Part shown: in pieces, positions 1 through 11,618 of the stretch
Layout of the letters: every line of letters begins with the position of its first letter
How positions within the stretch are numbered: the first letter of the stretch is position 1
Origin: Penelope pileata
Lineage: Eukaryota > Chordata > Aves > Galliformes > Cracidae
Direction: 5' to 3'
DNA length: 64,000 bases
Assembly: GCA_013396635.1 (NCBI GenBank)
Contig: WBMW01005037.1
Span: forward strand, 124,001 to 188,000
Position numbers and translations under genes: made by a program
Notes under the pieces: model-generated
What the model saw: the letters and a program-made list of their open reading frames with translations, nothing else
Databases searched by the model: none
What the model was told of the DNA's origin: nothing

Positions 1-84
1 CATTCACTGTACTTTAAAAATGTCTTATCTGCAAAGTTATTCCCTTCAATGCTAAGAACTTCAGCAGTAGTCAGAAAAGCGTAC

Positions 85-127
85 CTGTGTTTAAATAATA
101 GCTGTCATCCAGTGGGATTTTGTTGGC
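85..127 (-). CDS. Candidate 43-nt internal exon at the left edge, product unrecognised
   Basis: On the minus strand a pyrimidine-rich stretch ending in CCAAG is followed by 43 nt, then CAG and a GTACGC donor. The open frame gives ANKIPLDDSYYLNT with one leftover base. The frame also stays open upstream to about position 421, so the true exon could be longer. The peptide has an ordinary protein-like composition, but I do not recognise it and there is no second exon in this window to join it to. Its orientation would fit a minus-strand gene running left from one of the CpG islands. The acceptor tract is interrupted by purines and GTACG donors are less common, so a chance match is quite possible. 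Confidence 0.17.
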
Positions 128-3100
128 CTTGGAACAGATAACATGGCCCAGAAAAAAAATGTGAAAATGAACAGAACCAAAGTGAGGACTGAGGCAGAAG
201 CCGTGCTTCTGAATGACCACAACATAGCAAAGCATTCCTGCCCTGGACCCCGGAGCGCTGTGCAAAGCAAAGCCTGGCTTTAAAGCACAGAGCAGGCTCC
301 GGTAAAAGCTCTCTGACCATTCCTTTTCTTTGCCGTGAAATATCCCAAACCACAGTAAAAAATCAGCAGATGAATCAATTTTATCTTCTAGGAAAAAGGG
401 TGTGAGACTGCTAGGAGGCACTTCTAACCCAGACGATTGAATAAATCAGACTGAGGATGGCACAACGGAACCTCGCAGGAACTGCAGGTGTGAGTTGTAT
501 CAGCACGTCAACCAAGCCGCACTGAAAGCTTTTGCTGGCTCAGTCGCTGATAATTGTGTTCCAGGATCCCAGGGCTGATTTTTAGGCACTAAAAGGATAC
601 AAGTTAAATCATCTAAATTGCACCTGCTTTGTAATCCCTCCTAAATTACAAGGGTGTGTTTATACTTACGCATCAAACAGGATGCTAAACGGTTGCCAAA
701 TTGCTTTGTCAAACATGTAATGTTTTTTTAAAAGGCCATAAACACAATGCACGGTGTGAACATGAGCATCAGTTCCTGCATATGGCATTGCTGATAACGC
801 TGGCAGAGGGTGCGAACCCCAGAGGCAGGCACGCGCCTTTGGAAACTATTAAGAGCTATTATAATTTTTAAGTTTTTTTTTCCTCTGAATGCATACGTCT
901 CCTAGCAGGTGGATTTGCTTTTAGGCTCTTCTTGCCTGTTCGCTGACAGCTCCTTGACTTTCTCTGCTCCCCTGCTGAGCTCAAAGAGCATCCGTACAGG
1001 AGTGCCCCTGTCAAGCAGCAGAGAGAGGCTTGGGGTTTTGAAACCCAAATGTCACATGTAAGAGCAGAACTGTGCCATTTTTCCTGTAGCTCTTGAAATA
1101 CCTCGATGCATTTTACAAAGAGACTGATGACTTGGAAAGCCAATCAGTTGCCCTCAGTACCAGACTTGGAAGTCAGTTGTAAGTCCCACAGCTCCCCAGC
1201 TGATGCCCCTTCCCCAGGCTGCTGTTTCCAGGAGGAAGTCTTGCACCCAGAACACTGCTGTAGGTATTTTTCATTTGGCTGTTTTTTCTTTCTTTCTCAA
1301 TTTTTCCTCATGCTGCCCTTTGTGCCCTTGGTCCTCTTCTTCACTGTCAGTCTCAGAGGGTGACGCTTCCAGTCCGAATCGCTGGAACAAGTTAAAAGGC
1401 AGCGGAGTTCGGGGGGTGTGGGGGGCTTGGAGACACAGCTCTCCCCCAGCATCCAAAGGAACCATGCCTGACAACCATGTGTGCCATTGGAAATTTTGGT
1501 GCATACATTTAACTTATGTTTAAATAAGATATGTATTTTAATAGAAGTTAATGGAACATGCTGCTAATGTTTTTATTCTCTTTATTACTATCTTAATGTA
1601 ATTTTAAGATAGTTTAAGACAGCTATTGAGCTTTAAATAGGAACATCTGGGAAGAAAATAATTTTCCACATACATTAAAGTATGTTGTAGCATTTGGGAG
1701 GGACAGAGCGGAAAATTGTACGCATCTTGCTGAAGCCGGCACGCTCTCCTTGGCTGAGCGTGGCTCTCGGTGCAGCTACAGGAGAGCAGCTGGGCTCGAG
1801 CTGTGTGCAGAGGCACGTCTTCGGCAGGGCCTGTTGTTCCCACTTCTTCACACCATCTTTCCTGCTGGTAATGGCTCGCTGGCTTTTAGGGTGTCCAAGG
1901 TGTCATCCAGCCCTGGTTGCCACTGTTTTTTTTTTTTTGCCATCACTTTCCTTCTTCTCACTATCCTCTGCGTGGATGAAGGCTGCAACTTCAGTGTATA
2001 GAAACAATAAGAAATCTCAGATTTGATTTAGAAGTTACTGAAATGAGAAATGTTTGATTTTTAGTCTAAAACGTCCGTCTTTAATTGTTTTATAACTAGT
2101 CAAATACTTTTATTTTACTCTATTCTATTTTACAACATTTTTAATCTCCTGGCAAACCAGCTGTAATGAATAAATCCAGCTTGCAAATCTGCAAGTTTTT
2201 TTCCCAGAGATGTAAGGCTAAGACTAAAGCCAAGGAGGCACTAGGTCTAGGTTTGGTGCTCATTGCTTTGTTATGGGCATTGACACACGTGACTTTCTTC
2301 CCTGTCTGGCTGCCACACTCCTTCTCACAGGGCTGGGGATCCCCCCAACATGCCTCTTTCTGCATCCCATGCCACAGGCAGTTTTGTTACGTGGGTCACT
2401 TTTGTGTCTGTCTGAAACACTGCCAGCAAGGGAGCGTTCCATTTGTCTTCAGCAGACGTCACGATGGACAAGCTCACAAGCCTCATCCAAAACCCACTGT
2501 ACGCATGTGAAAAGGGATGTGTCTTAAATGCCTGTTTTTCTGTAAAATATAAGATCTGTGAGGGTAAAAGAGATATTTGTATCTTTAGCCAGCAGGGATT
2601 TAGCATATGTCTTTTAGAATTGCCCCCTTCTATGAACACATGTAAGTTTGCAAGCCAGGATACAGAGGTAATTATTCATCTGAATATTTATACTTCTTTT
2701 GATATTATTGTTTTTATTTTCACTGAGCACAGCTTACTCCGGGCCCACCTAGTGTCTGGAAGCTCTCCATCCCCAGAGCCAACATCCAAAACAGGAAGCA
2801 GCTTTGACAGGCACATGCAATACCATGGGCAAACACAAAACACCGTAAATGCTTGGCTTTGGACCAGTCTCGTATCTGGTGGTAAAACATTTGGTGTTCT
2901 GCTTAAGATTTCTGCAAGGAAACATCTGTGAGATTCTGTTGCAGATAACACGAAACATTTGATCCATCTTTGTTCATCCAGAAAGGCGCTGGGAAAGCTC
3001 CATTCACTCAGACCTAGCTGCGAGCTGGAAACCAGCCCCACTGCTCCAGCGTGGGAAGCCCAAGCACTGTCCCTAAGTTCCTCTGCCAAGAAATGGTGAC

Positions 3101-5156
3101 GCAGTGCCCAGGCACACAAACATGGGCAGGGCCACCTGTGGCATCCCTGCTGGGCAGCCTCCGTGCACAGCTGCATCCCAGGCACTTCCCCTGATCTTCC
3201 AGGGCAGCTCTGGTACTTCGTCTCCTCACCTGCATGGAGGCATCTTCAGAGAAGCACTCGGTTCTGCTTCTTGTAAGTTTTCGTGCTGGTGCACTTACAC
3301 AACACATTGGTTTACACCAGTGTCCCATGTTTCTGCTGCTCATTTGCACCACTGCAATTGCACTATCAGCTGAAGGCTGAGTGCAGATGGCCTCTGCCTC
3401 ACAGCAGCCAGATGTGATCGCTGGGCCATTCGGCCCCTGTGTAAAGCAGGCAGGAAGCCACAGCCCCATCAGACAGCATGGGCAGCTGTCGCTGGCAGGG
3501 AACTCTGCCATGATGAGCACTGACAGCAGCCACGAGACAGTGTTTTGGCTGTTTCCAAACCACATAAGCCACGAACACTGTGATGGATATCTATTGGATT
3601 GTTAATATCTGGGCTGCTGTCTGCAGGAAAAGCTGGACAGCACTGAAAGCAACAAGGCTTTCAAGCAAAGATGTTAGAACCAACCATCAGGAGAAATGGG
3701 AGTCTCCTGGTTCCTTCACAGGCTTTATGGGGAAGATACAGTTTAGTCAAACACAAGGTAGTGATTCAGGTAAATGGCAGTCAGTTCTTGGTTCTTCCAG
3801 AAAATGATGCAATGAGATAGCCAGAACATGGGGAAGGAGGAAGAGAAAAAAAAAAAAGCACAAACCCACAAAATGTATGGGAAAAAAATGTGGGTAAACT
3901 TTAGCTGCAAGAAAATGAGAGAGGGTTTGGGTGGGGTGGGGTTTTTTGAGGTGAAGAGAATCTTTTTTTTTCCAGGTTTTCATCTGCTCAAAGTGTAAAA
4001 CACCTTTTTACTGAGATCAGAATGGTTCTTGCCTGACCAACAAAAGCAAAATTGGGCGAATAATCTATAATGAGCAAAACCTGTATTTTAAAGTAACCAA
4101 TAGCACTTGAAAAGCTTTGAAATACTGATTTTGTTCCTTCAGATGCGAATCTGACAAAATGCCAGGCTAAAACAAACCAAGAACCGGCCCATTTTATAAC
4201 AACACGTTTTTTTGTTAATCTTTCTTGCAAGGTGTGGGTCTGTAAGGAGTTGGGATTACTCAGCACAGAAACATGTATGTCAGCTTCTGCTCAGCACAGC
4301 AGCTATTGCCAAGCTAATAACGCAGCTACAGGGTGCTGCTCTCAGTGATGCTGAGCTGTGCCAGAAAAAGCAGTGTTCACCAGTTAGGTCATATATTCAC
4401 CCTTCCCATTTGTTTCCACATGCGAAGTTGTACTGTTATTTGCAGTGTTGACTAAACTGCTATGTTCTTTAAGGGTAAAGAATAACCAAGGGTATGTTAT
4501 GCAGTACGTTCTTCAAAATAAATTTCCAAAAATAATAAATGCTGGAAATGAAGTTCTTATCAACTAATTAAAACAAAAGTTATTAGAACTTAAAGTAAGA
4601 TTATGAAATTTATTACAATAGAACAATGGAAAAATTATCCTTCTTTTCCAGGAGAGCTTTTCGTGCTAAGTTTCACTCACATACAAGAATTGTTAAACTT
4701 TCAGTGGGATAAATGAGGTAGTATGTGATACACTAACATTTTAGCCATTACATTTTTTAAGTAAGACAGTTTTAAGGAGAAGAAATCCTTTGTGAACAAA
4801 GAAATCCATCTGCCAGTGAAGATGAGGTAAAACCAGTATCCCTGTGCCAAAGCCATCACATTTTTACAGCAATTCTTCCTTTCCAAGCATCGTTGCTCTC
4901 TTCTGCCCTCTCTCTTTTTCTCTGGAGTTGTTACCTACAAGAAAACTCTTGTAAGGAAAAAATAAGTTCTGACAAGTAAATATGTCAGAGTTCCTGAGCA
5001 CTGGATAATTTCTGAGGCTGCCCTCCATGTACTTCCCTCTCCTCGCAGACCGGCCCAGCTCTCTCACCCAGACCATGCCTTGCCATTCCATACTCCAGAA
5101 TGCTCCTGGGATTGTTGTAAGAAATGTAGCTCCTAAAAATCATATCACTAAATTTC
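128..5156. other. Unique sequence, no supported gene
   Basis: About 5 kb of mixed-composition unique DNA. Reading frames are short and overlap on several strands, as expected by chance. There are T-runs of up to 13 bases (for example 1926-1938) and an A-run near 3846-3857. From about 2.4 to 3.6 kb the plus strand is mildly richer in A and C, which would fit minus-strand transcription, but this is weak and judged by eye. I see no repeat family, RNA gene or promoter here. Confidence 0.5.
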
Positions 5157-5176
5157 TATTTATTTATTTATTTATT
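5157..5176. repeat. (TATT)5 microsatellite
   Basis: Five uninterrupted copies of a 4-bp unit. Read on the minus strand the same bases give several overlapping AATAAA motifs, and on the plus strand several ATTTA motifs. It is most simply an AT-rich microsatellite. Confidence 0.85.
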
Positions 5177-5641
5177 CTTATATCTAATAACATTTGGTTA
5201 CTTCTTGGTTCAATATAAATCGTGCTTCATCTTCACTGAGCTTTGACCACTCCAGGAATAAGTTTTGCCCACTCTTCCCATCGCCTTGCTGCACTATTTT
5301 AGCCATGACCAACATTGCCTTACTTGCTGTCAAGGCAAATGGCAGAACTATTCTGAGAATCAACCCAGCAGCTCAGTTATTCTCTATGATGGTGTTACCA
5401 CTTCAGTGGTTTCTGTAGCAATCTGTAAGGCTTCCACAAGATCTGGGTCAGCAGCAATTGTTTACGCTGCCTAGAAAAAGGGAAACAACCATACAGTGAT
5501 TTCTCTCCTGACTTCTTTCCCTGTCTTTAGTTTTCTCAGATGGAAAGCAGAAATTGTGTTAATTGATTTGCTTTGCTGATCATACTTTCAAGGTGCACAT
5601 TTCTTATCATCAACCCAAATGCTGGGATTTGTTTTCTGTCC

Positions 5642-5647
5642 AATAAA
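5642..5647 (+). terminator. Possible polyadenylation signal
   Basis: Canonical AATAAA hexamer with T/G-rich sequence in the next 50 bases (CTTGTTTGCTCTG, then CTTGTGTTT). No coding exon can be tied to it, so it may be a chance hexamer. Confidence 0.12.
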
Positions 5648-5964
5648 CCTTGTTTGCTCTGAAATGGGAACTATCGATCTCTTGTGTTTCACTTTAATCC
5701 AGGTGCTTTATTGCTGAATAAGGTTTCTTAAATGTAACCATCAGATCATTCTTTCTAAAGTTTCTTTGTTTGGTTTCTTCCCAGATACAGTCAGAACAGA
5801 GATGTTCTTCGCATTGGAAATACCATTCTCTTTTTTCTAGGTGAATGCAGGCAGCCTATATACAACATCCCTAAATGCTTAATAAACCGAACAAAGAGAC
5901 TTTAAGGAACATTCTGAGCCTCAGCCCACGCGTCACGGAGGCCACGTACACCCACCTGAATCAT

Positions 5965-5978
5965 CCACCAGGGAGCGG
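5965..5978 (+). promoter_or_regulatory. CTCF-like core motif
   Basis: CCACCAGGGAGCGG matches the CTCF core pattern CCASYAGRKGGCRS at all but one position. It lies in the sequence flanking the 8.7 kb CpG island. A single near-match in 64 kb is not strong evidence of binding. Confidence 0.2.
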
Positions 5979-8864
5979 GTTCCAAGGAGAGGCACTGATG
6001 CATGGGCACAAGTGGTTGGAGTGAAACAGGAAACGGCCATCTTGGAGGGCGTTATTTTATTCCAAAATTAATTCAAACACTTTTGATGAATAGACACAGC
6101 ATTAGATGGTCCAAATCCCCACCTATTTGTCCTACACCGCTTATCCACGGCAGCGGAGCAGGAGCTCTGCCAGCTGTAGCCCCAGGGGTGAGCTCTGTGC
6201 TCACGCAGCCCACAGTGGCACGAGGACGCAGACACAGCTCCGAGCGAACCGGGGGCTGCCAATATCAGAGGTGCATCAGCACAGTGCTTTGCCTCAGTTT
6301 GTATTCCTACTAATGCTCAGAACAGGGTCAACTAGCAAGGCAGAGCACAAGTAAGTTGATACAGTAATATTAGTGCTGTTGCCTCACACAGCAAATCCTC
6401 TTTCTGTCATATTAATTATTTACTAAAGCCATTTACTACTTAAACTGTGAAAGCTGAAATGTATCTGTGAATTTTCCTGTTAATCTTTCACTAATGATTT
6501 TGTAGGAGGTGACCCAACAGAGAGCATACGGTGGCTCTGTGATTTTTGTTGCCAAACTGATCTGTGAACGTGGACGTTCAGCTGAAATAATGCGGGTGGA
6601 TGGGCTGAGCCCCGAGTCACCATTCCCAGGGCTTCCTCTGGCCCCGGGCAGCTGCCTCTGCTCCCACCCCGGGGCAGGATCTCCTCCAGGGGCTGTGCCT
6701 TATCTGCACTCTGCACAGAGGGACTTTGCCAAAGTCTGCACGGTGTCAGCCCTGGAGAGGAAGGAAGGAGCCTTTCTCGAGTCGTCAGTGTGAGTCGATG
6801 AAGGAGGCATGCTCTGCAGGCTCAGTGCTCATCTGTTTATGGTTCTCATCTCCAAGTTATTTCTACTCTCAGTAGGATTTAATTCAGTTCCTCTGTGATA
6901 TGTGAAGGCTGAGTGATAGCTTGCATCACGTTCTGCCCCTAAAATCTTGTTGGAAAGACCACAGGCATCCACTCTGGTGCTGGCTGCAGAAAGAATTATT
7001 TCATAATAGGAGTGCAAGTAAATGCCATCAGCAAAAATAACAGAGCTCACGCAAACCTCTGTTGCTGTCCAGTGACGAACACCGCTTCGGATGTGACTGA
7101 CATCACCGCAAGGGAAAGCACATTTTTAAACGGAACAGAAAACAAAGCCCCTAATATTACATAAACAAAGCAATGATTAAAGCAATCGGAAGAAGTTCTA
7201 ATCCAGAGTACAAATATTTGCCCTTTCTTATATAGCAGTTTCAAAAATTAGTGGAAATGAATGGGTTGTGCTGCCTTGCCTTCACCCGTGCTGTGGGACC
7301 GCCTGTCTCCCTGCAGCTGGGCGGGCAGCAGCCAGATGTTCACCTCTGGCAGCACATCACCAGGGCAGAGCCTCCACCTCCAGCCCATGGCTCCCCGGGT
7401 ATGCTTTGAAATGTCACCGTGACTCTACCCAAAAGCTAAAGGAAGTGAATGTATGAGGGGCACTCATGCTATGGAAGGTAAAGGCATTTTCAAAGCAATT
7501 CAGCTTTAGGATGAAACAGTCTGAGATCCATAAGACCTGTGGCTGTACAAAAACCCAGCACGCCTTTGCACAGAAAGTGTACGATGGGGACGGTGCTCTG
7601 CCACTTCTGCTGTGGTGGAACAGCAGCAGGGGCACAGGCACGGTGCTGAGCTCTCCCAGTGTCATGGCAAACATTTTTTCATCTGTGGAAGGTGATGAAA
7701 TGTTCTCCAGTAGCTTAGAAGCAAAGGCTCCAGTGATTTATGGGTTGATTTTTATGGCTGTATGGAAGTGGAAAACAGGGAACTGGAAGGAAGGCACAAC
7801 CTCTGTGAGCTTCAAGTCGCACAAATCCTCAGCAAAGTGCCATCCAGGGGCATTGCGGGCATGTTCTGCCCACAGTGCCACTGACTGCTGCAGTGCAATT
7901 TGGAACAAACTGGCTGAGAAATACAGGAACATATACTGCTGCAAAAAGGCTTGTGGCCGTTTTTTTCCTGACAAAGGCTGATTCTGGAGGAAATGGCACA
8001 TTTTCACAATCTCATGTTTTCTGGCTAGCTCCACAAAAGATGGCTGAGTTCCTAATATAGATGCATGTTTGGCAAAAATAACCTCCTTGGTGTCACATAC
8101 TGAAATTCTGGCTCCAAAAGCAAGAATCCACTGGCAGTACATGCTTCCACATCCCGAAAATGACAGCTTTCTGTCTCTTCCCTCTTGCAGCCTCTGTGCC
8201 CATTGCTTACACTGTAATGCAGTGCAGCCAACGCAGTGTTGTTTTGTCAGATGAAACTGCGTCTTGACATGAAAAGACTTCACTGTTGTTCCATTCTCCT
8301 GTATTGTTTTTCAGTAGTGATGTCGGAAAAGGAACTCATGAATGCTTCACACCTCCAGGAGGGCTCTATAGGAAAGATTGGAAGCTTTTTTCCCCCACGC
8401 AGCTGCACCCCCGTCCCTGGGGCCCTCCCTTGTAGCTGGGGGATGCTGCTGCTCCCCAGCTCAGCACAGGAACCCGATGAAGGGCAGTGCAATCCCCGCA
8501 AACACAGAGCCTCTGCCTGGGTGTTCCAGCCAGGCGGGCTCCAGCTCCATCCCAGCACAGTTCTTGGATTCTTCCTCTGTGGAAACCAGCGGGAAGTTGA
8601 AAAATATAACGGCTACTGAGACAGCAGCAAAATCAATCTCAAGAGGAGGTTAAAAAGGAATGTTGTATTTTTCCAATGTTTTAATCGTTGTTCTGGAAGA
8701 AGGAAAGCTGGGAGTCCTCCTGCGCTCCCGCAGCACCGCAGCACGGGGCGGGCAGCGCAGCCCCAGCGGGCTCAGAGCGCGGAGGTGAGAAGCGAGCAGC
8801 GCAGTGCCAGCCTGAGCCGCGAAATGGAAAAGAAGTGCTCCCGCTCTTTTTTTTTTTTAACTTT

Positions 8865-8900
8865 TAATGAGGCCGGCGTTAATACACCGAGGCCTCATTA
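8865..8900. repeat. Perfect 10-bp inverted repeat inside the CpG island
   Basis: TAATGAGGCC at 8865-8874 is mirrored exactly by GGCCTCATTA at 8891-8900, with a 16-base spacer that itself contains TTAATA. Each arm has a TAAT/ATTA homeodomain-type core, so the unit could be a paired homeodomain site. A 10-bp inverted repeat with this spacing is expected about once in a window of this size by chance. Confidence 0.6.
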
Positions 8901-8913
8901 CCGGCTTGAAAAG

Positions 8914-8925
8914 GGCTTTAAAGCC
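8914..8925. repeat. 12-bp perfect palindrome
   Basis: GGCTTTAAAGCC reads identically on both strands. It sits 14 bases after the inverted repeat and shares the CpG-island context. Confidence 0.7.
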
Positions 8926-8993
8926 GTTCCCTCGGAGGAAGGCTCCGCTGCTCGCGGGGTGTGGGGACAACGCCGGGCGCTCCCGAACCCGGG

Positions 8994-9113
8994 GCAGTGG
9001 GGACCCCTATAGGGCGGTGGGGACCCCTACAGGGCGGTGGGGACCCCTACAGGGCGGTGGGGACCCCTACAGGGCGGTGGGAGCCCTTACAGGGCGGTGG
9101 GGAACCCTACAGA
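8994..9113. repeat. 20-bp GC-rich minisatellite, six copies
   Basis: Six head-to-tail 20-bp units of the form GCGGTGGGGACCCCTACAGG. Copies 2-4 are identical. Copy 1 differs at two positions, copy 5 at two and copy 6 at two, so the variants lie at the ends as expected for an array that expands internally. Each unit contains GGGGACCCC, a near-palindrome, and GGG and GGGG runs that could form G-quadruplexes. The unit length is not a multiple of three, so any reading frame cycles through three peptides. It lies in the CpG island, probably in a promoter or 5' intron. Confidence 0.95.
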
Positions 9114-9805
9114 CGGCCGCGGCTGCAGCCCTGTGCACTGCTCCCCGGCAGCTGCTGCGCGCTCACCCCATTCCGAGGTGATGTCGCAGGGGAAAACAGT
9201 AAAAAAAAAAACCACTCAGTGCGCACATGTAGCTGTCCCCTGAGAAAACACGGGGCTTTCATAATTCTGCGGCTCTGGCTGCAGTGTCCGATCTCATTAA
9301 CTGATAGCATCAGCGACGCTGCTGCCAGCGCAGGGTCGAGGAGCTGCGGCTGCCTTCCCAGAAGGGTGCACGGGGAAATCTGAGCCCGCTCCCAGACTGA
9401 CCGTGGGCAGTGCAGGGCCGGCACAGCTGCTGTGCTGCGGGGAGCATCTCCCCTGCCCCTCTCCTGCCCCAGCTGTCCCTTGCCCTGGAAGCAGTGCACA
9501 AATAATCAGAATTATGCCCACAGCTGCAGTTGTGGTGAACGGATGCCTTTGGTCTCTGCAGCCCCAGGGAGAGGCGAGGTGCAGGTGTTCAGACAATGGC
9601 AGCACGCAAAAAGAAGGTGTGAGAAGGTGTTTGGAGCTGTGGCTTTGCTCAGCCTCTGTGGTCCTGGCATCTTCAGCTCTTTACATTGGCTCCTGCACAT
9701 CTGAACCATCACAGGCAGAGCTGCCCCGAGGCTCCCAGTGGCACCAGTTACCTCCCCTGTCCCACGTGGCCATGAGCGCTTCCCTGTTCACTGCTTTTTT
9801 CCCCC

Positions 9806-9811
9806 AATAAA
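9806..9811 (+). terminator. Possible polyadenylation signal
   Basis: AATAAA preceded by a run of C and followed by GTGGATTCATTGCTTCTCTG. No upstream coding exon can be linked to it, and it may be a chance hexamer. Confidence 0.1.
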
Positions 9812-10511
9812 GTGGATTCATTGCTTCTCTGCCATCTTCTCCTTTAAAACTGCATGACAGCAACGAAGTCCAGCAGACAGTCAGCCTAATCCAGTGCTTC
9901 CATGGGAAATATTAAACTGCAGTGCCCAGAGAAATGATGAAACCTTTACTGGTAGGATTAACAGCCCGCTTACTCTGGAGCCAACCAGGAGAGATTTATA
10001 ACGCTGTACAATAACCTAATTCTATTTTAAATTACTGCAAAAATCAAATGCCATGAACTGCCTTTAAAACCAAAGGACTGATCTGACTTTTTAAAAAGAG
10101 ATGATACTTCGTAAGGCCAAAATTAAGTGCTGTTGACCCACGCACGTAACAAATATTTGCAAAGAATAGCAAGGAGAAGGATCTCTGGAACTGTTTCCAC
10201 TCCAAAGCGAAACCGATGGTGTCTCCATCCCCCTGCTGCAGCCTGGGCTGGATGCGAGGGATGTGCCCACAGCGGGGACAGCAGCACTGTCACCTACTTG
10301 GGCTGAGCCTTGTCTGAATTCTGTGAATAAGAGCCCTGACATTTAGAGCCAGTGCTTGCAGGACGGAGCTTCTAACCAGAGCTCACTGGCCAAGCTCCAG
10401 CACATCCAATGGTTCTGTGCCCAGTGCCCCGAACATACAGCTACATTCCCAAAGTTGTACGTCTGAGTAAGACTTTGCTGGTTCAAGTGAAATGTTTTGC
10501 TCAATTCTTGC

Positions 10512-10529
10512 TTTTTTTTTTTTTTTTTT
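10512..10529. repeat. 18-T homopolymer
   Basis: Uninterrupted run of T. No AATAAA lies on the minus strand in the 40 bases that would precede it as a poly(A) tail, so it is not an obvious retroposon tail. Confidence 0.9.
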
Positions 10530-11602
10530 CCCTGAAAGGCTGTGTGTTCTTTTCAGACGCTGATTCAGAAATGAGTGTGTGTCCTGCCAGCTCAGTTAGT
10601 CACAGGGACCCAGCACCGTGCTGGGGACACAGGCTGCAGGCAGCCTCCAGCCCTCGCCCTCTGAGCTCTGGCGATGCTGGGGCTGAGCAGCACAGAACTG
10701 GAAGGAGATCACTGGGAATTGGGTGTCCCATAGGGTGTGCGATGCATCACCAGCCGGACAGGAGCCCCTCTGCTTCCAAATTTATTTCCCCCATGCCTGG
10801 GCAGCCCCATCTGTGAGTTGCTTATCGCTGCTGGGCACAGCCCATGTTATTGCAGTGCTCGCCCGCTGCTTGCTTCTGCCATGAGTGCTATCTCAGTGCA
10901 TGAAATCGAGTGGCTTTGTTTTTTCCTACGGCTGTTGATAAGACCAACAGATGTCAGTGCAGCCCGAATAACAGCAGCAAGCTGCTGCGCTGCACAACGC
11001 CCTGGTGCTGCGCCCGGGAGGGAGAACTCACCAAGAACAGTAGCAGTGTGTTGGGGGAGGCTGGACAGGCTCTCACTGCTAAAAATATCTACCCAGGTAT
11101 TTTTAAAAACATATCTGAGGGTCCTTATAAACACAGGGTTTTGTTGATAGAACAAGGCTGCTCATTTATGCTGGGTATTATCCCTGAAAACCTGCTCTGT
11201 TGGTGCAGGAGTCCCACAGCAGCCCCGCACGCTGGAGGTGCCACCATGATCTCAACAAGACACATGTGGCTCTGTCTGTTAGAAGGGACAGAGGAGAAGC
11301 AGGGAGCACCTGCAGTCTGCAGGACCGCCTGTTAAGAAATGGAAACAAACAGCTTTGTCAGAATGTTTTTCTGTTTGCACAAGTAGCTTTTAGCCCACCG
11401 TGGGGCACCTTCATCACGGCAGGTTACCCCACGACCAAAGGCAGGAGATCAGTGCAGGCATGGAGGGCATCTGCTTAAGGGATTTCTGAACAGAAGGAAC
11501 TTTACACCGTGCTCTATTCTTTTGCCACCTGAAGCCATAAGTGCATTTTCAGGTGACATCTCTAGAGCCCAGAGAGCCGCTGTAGGGAACGTCACACATG
11601 GT

Positions 11603-11618
11603 AAAAAAAAAAAAAAAN
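11603..11618. repeat. 15-A homopolymer ending in an ambiguous base
   Basis: Fifteen A followed by a single N at 11618. The N probably marks a base lost to homopolymer stutter in sequencing, so the run length here is uncertain. Confidence 0.9.

Larger units (their letters stand above)
5177..8700. other. Unique sequence with weak regulatory-like motifs, no supported gene
   Basis: No coding exon can be supported. Two reading frames overlap antisense at 7466-7981 (plus) and 7738-8283 (minus, 181 codons). They are long for this base composition, but neither shows a family motif. An AATAAA at 5642-5647 is followed by T/G-rich sequence. A GC-richer patch lies around 6600-6720. The plus strand is A/C-rich around 5.9-6.2 kb and 7.1-7.6 kb. 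Confidence 0.5.
8705..9185. promoter_or_regulatory. CpG island, probable promoter
   Basis: Dense CpG against a CpG-poor background, with roughly 30 CpG in the first 280 bases by eye. An Sp1-type GGGCGG motif lies near 8744-8754. A good plus-strand splice donor (GAG then GTGAGA) starts at 8785, which would suit a short first exon ending at 8784. A GTGAGC donor also occurs on the minus strand near 9165, so direction is undecided. A T-run, an inverted repeat and a 12-bp palindrome lie in the middle, and a minisatellite occupies the right part. CpG islands of this kind usually mark vertebrate promoters; which gene is served cannot be told from this window. Confidence 0.6.

Noticed and set aside
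4714..4734. let-7-like start, TGAGGTAGTA
   Set aside because: The 10-base seed match is not followed by the rest of let-7, and no complementary arm lies on either side to form a precursor hairpin.
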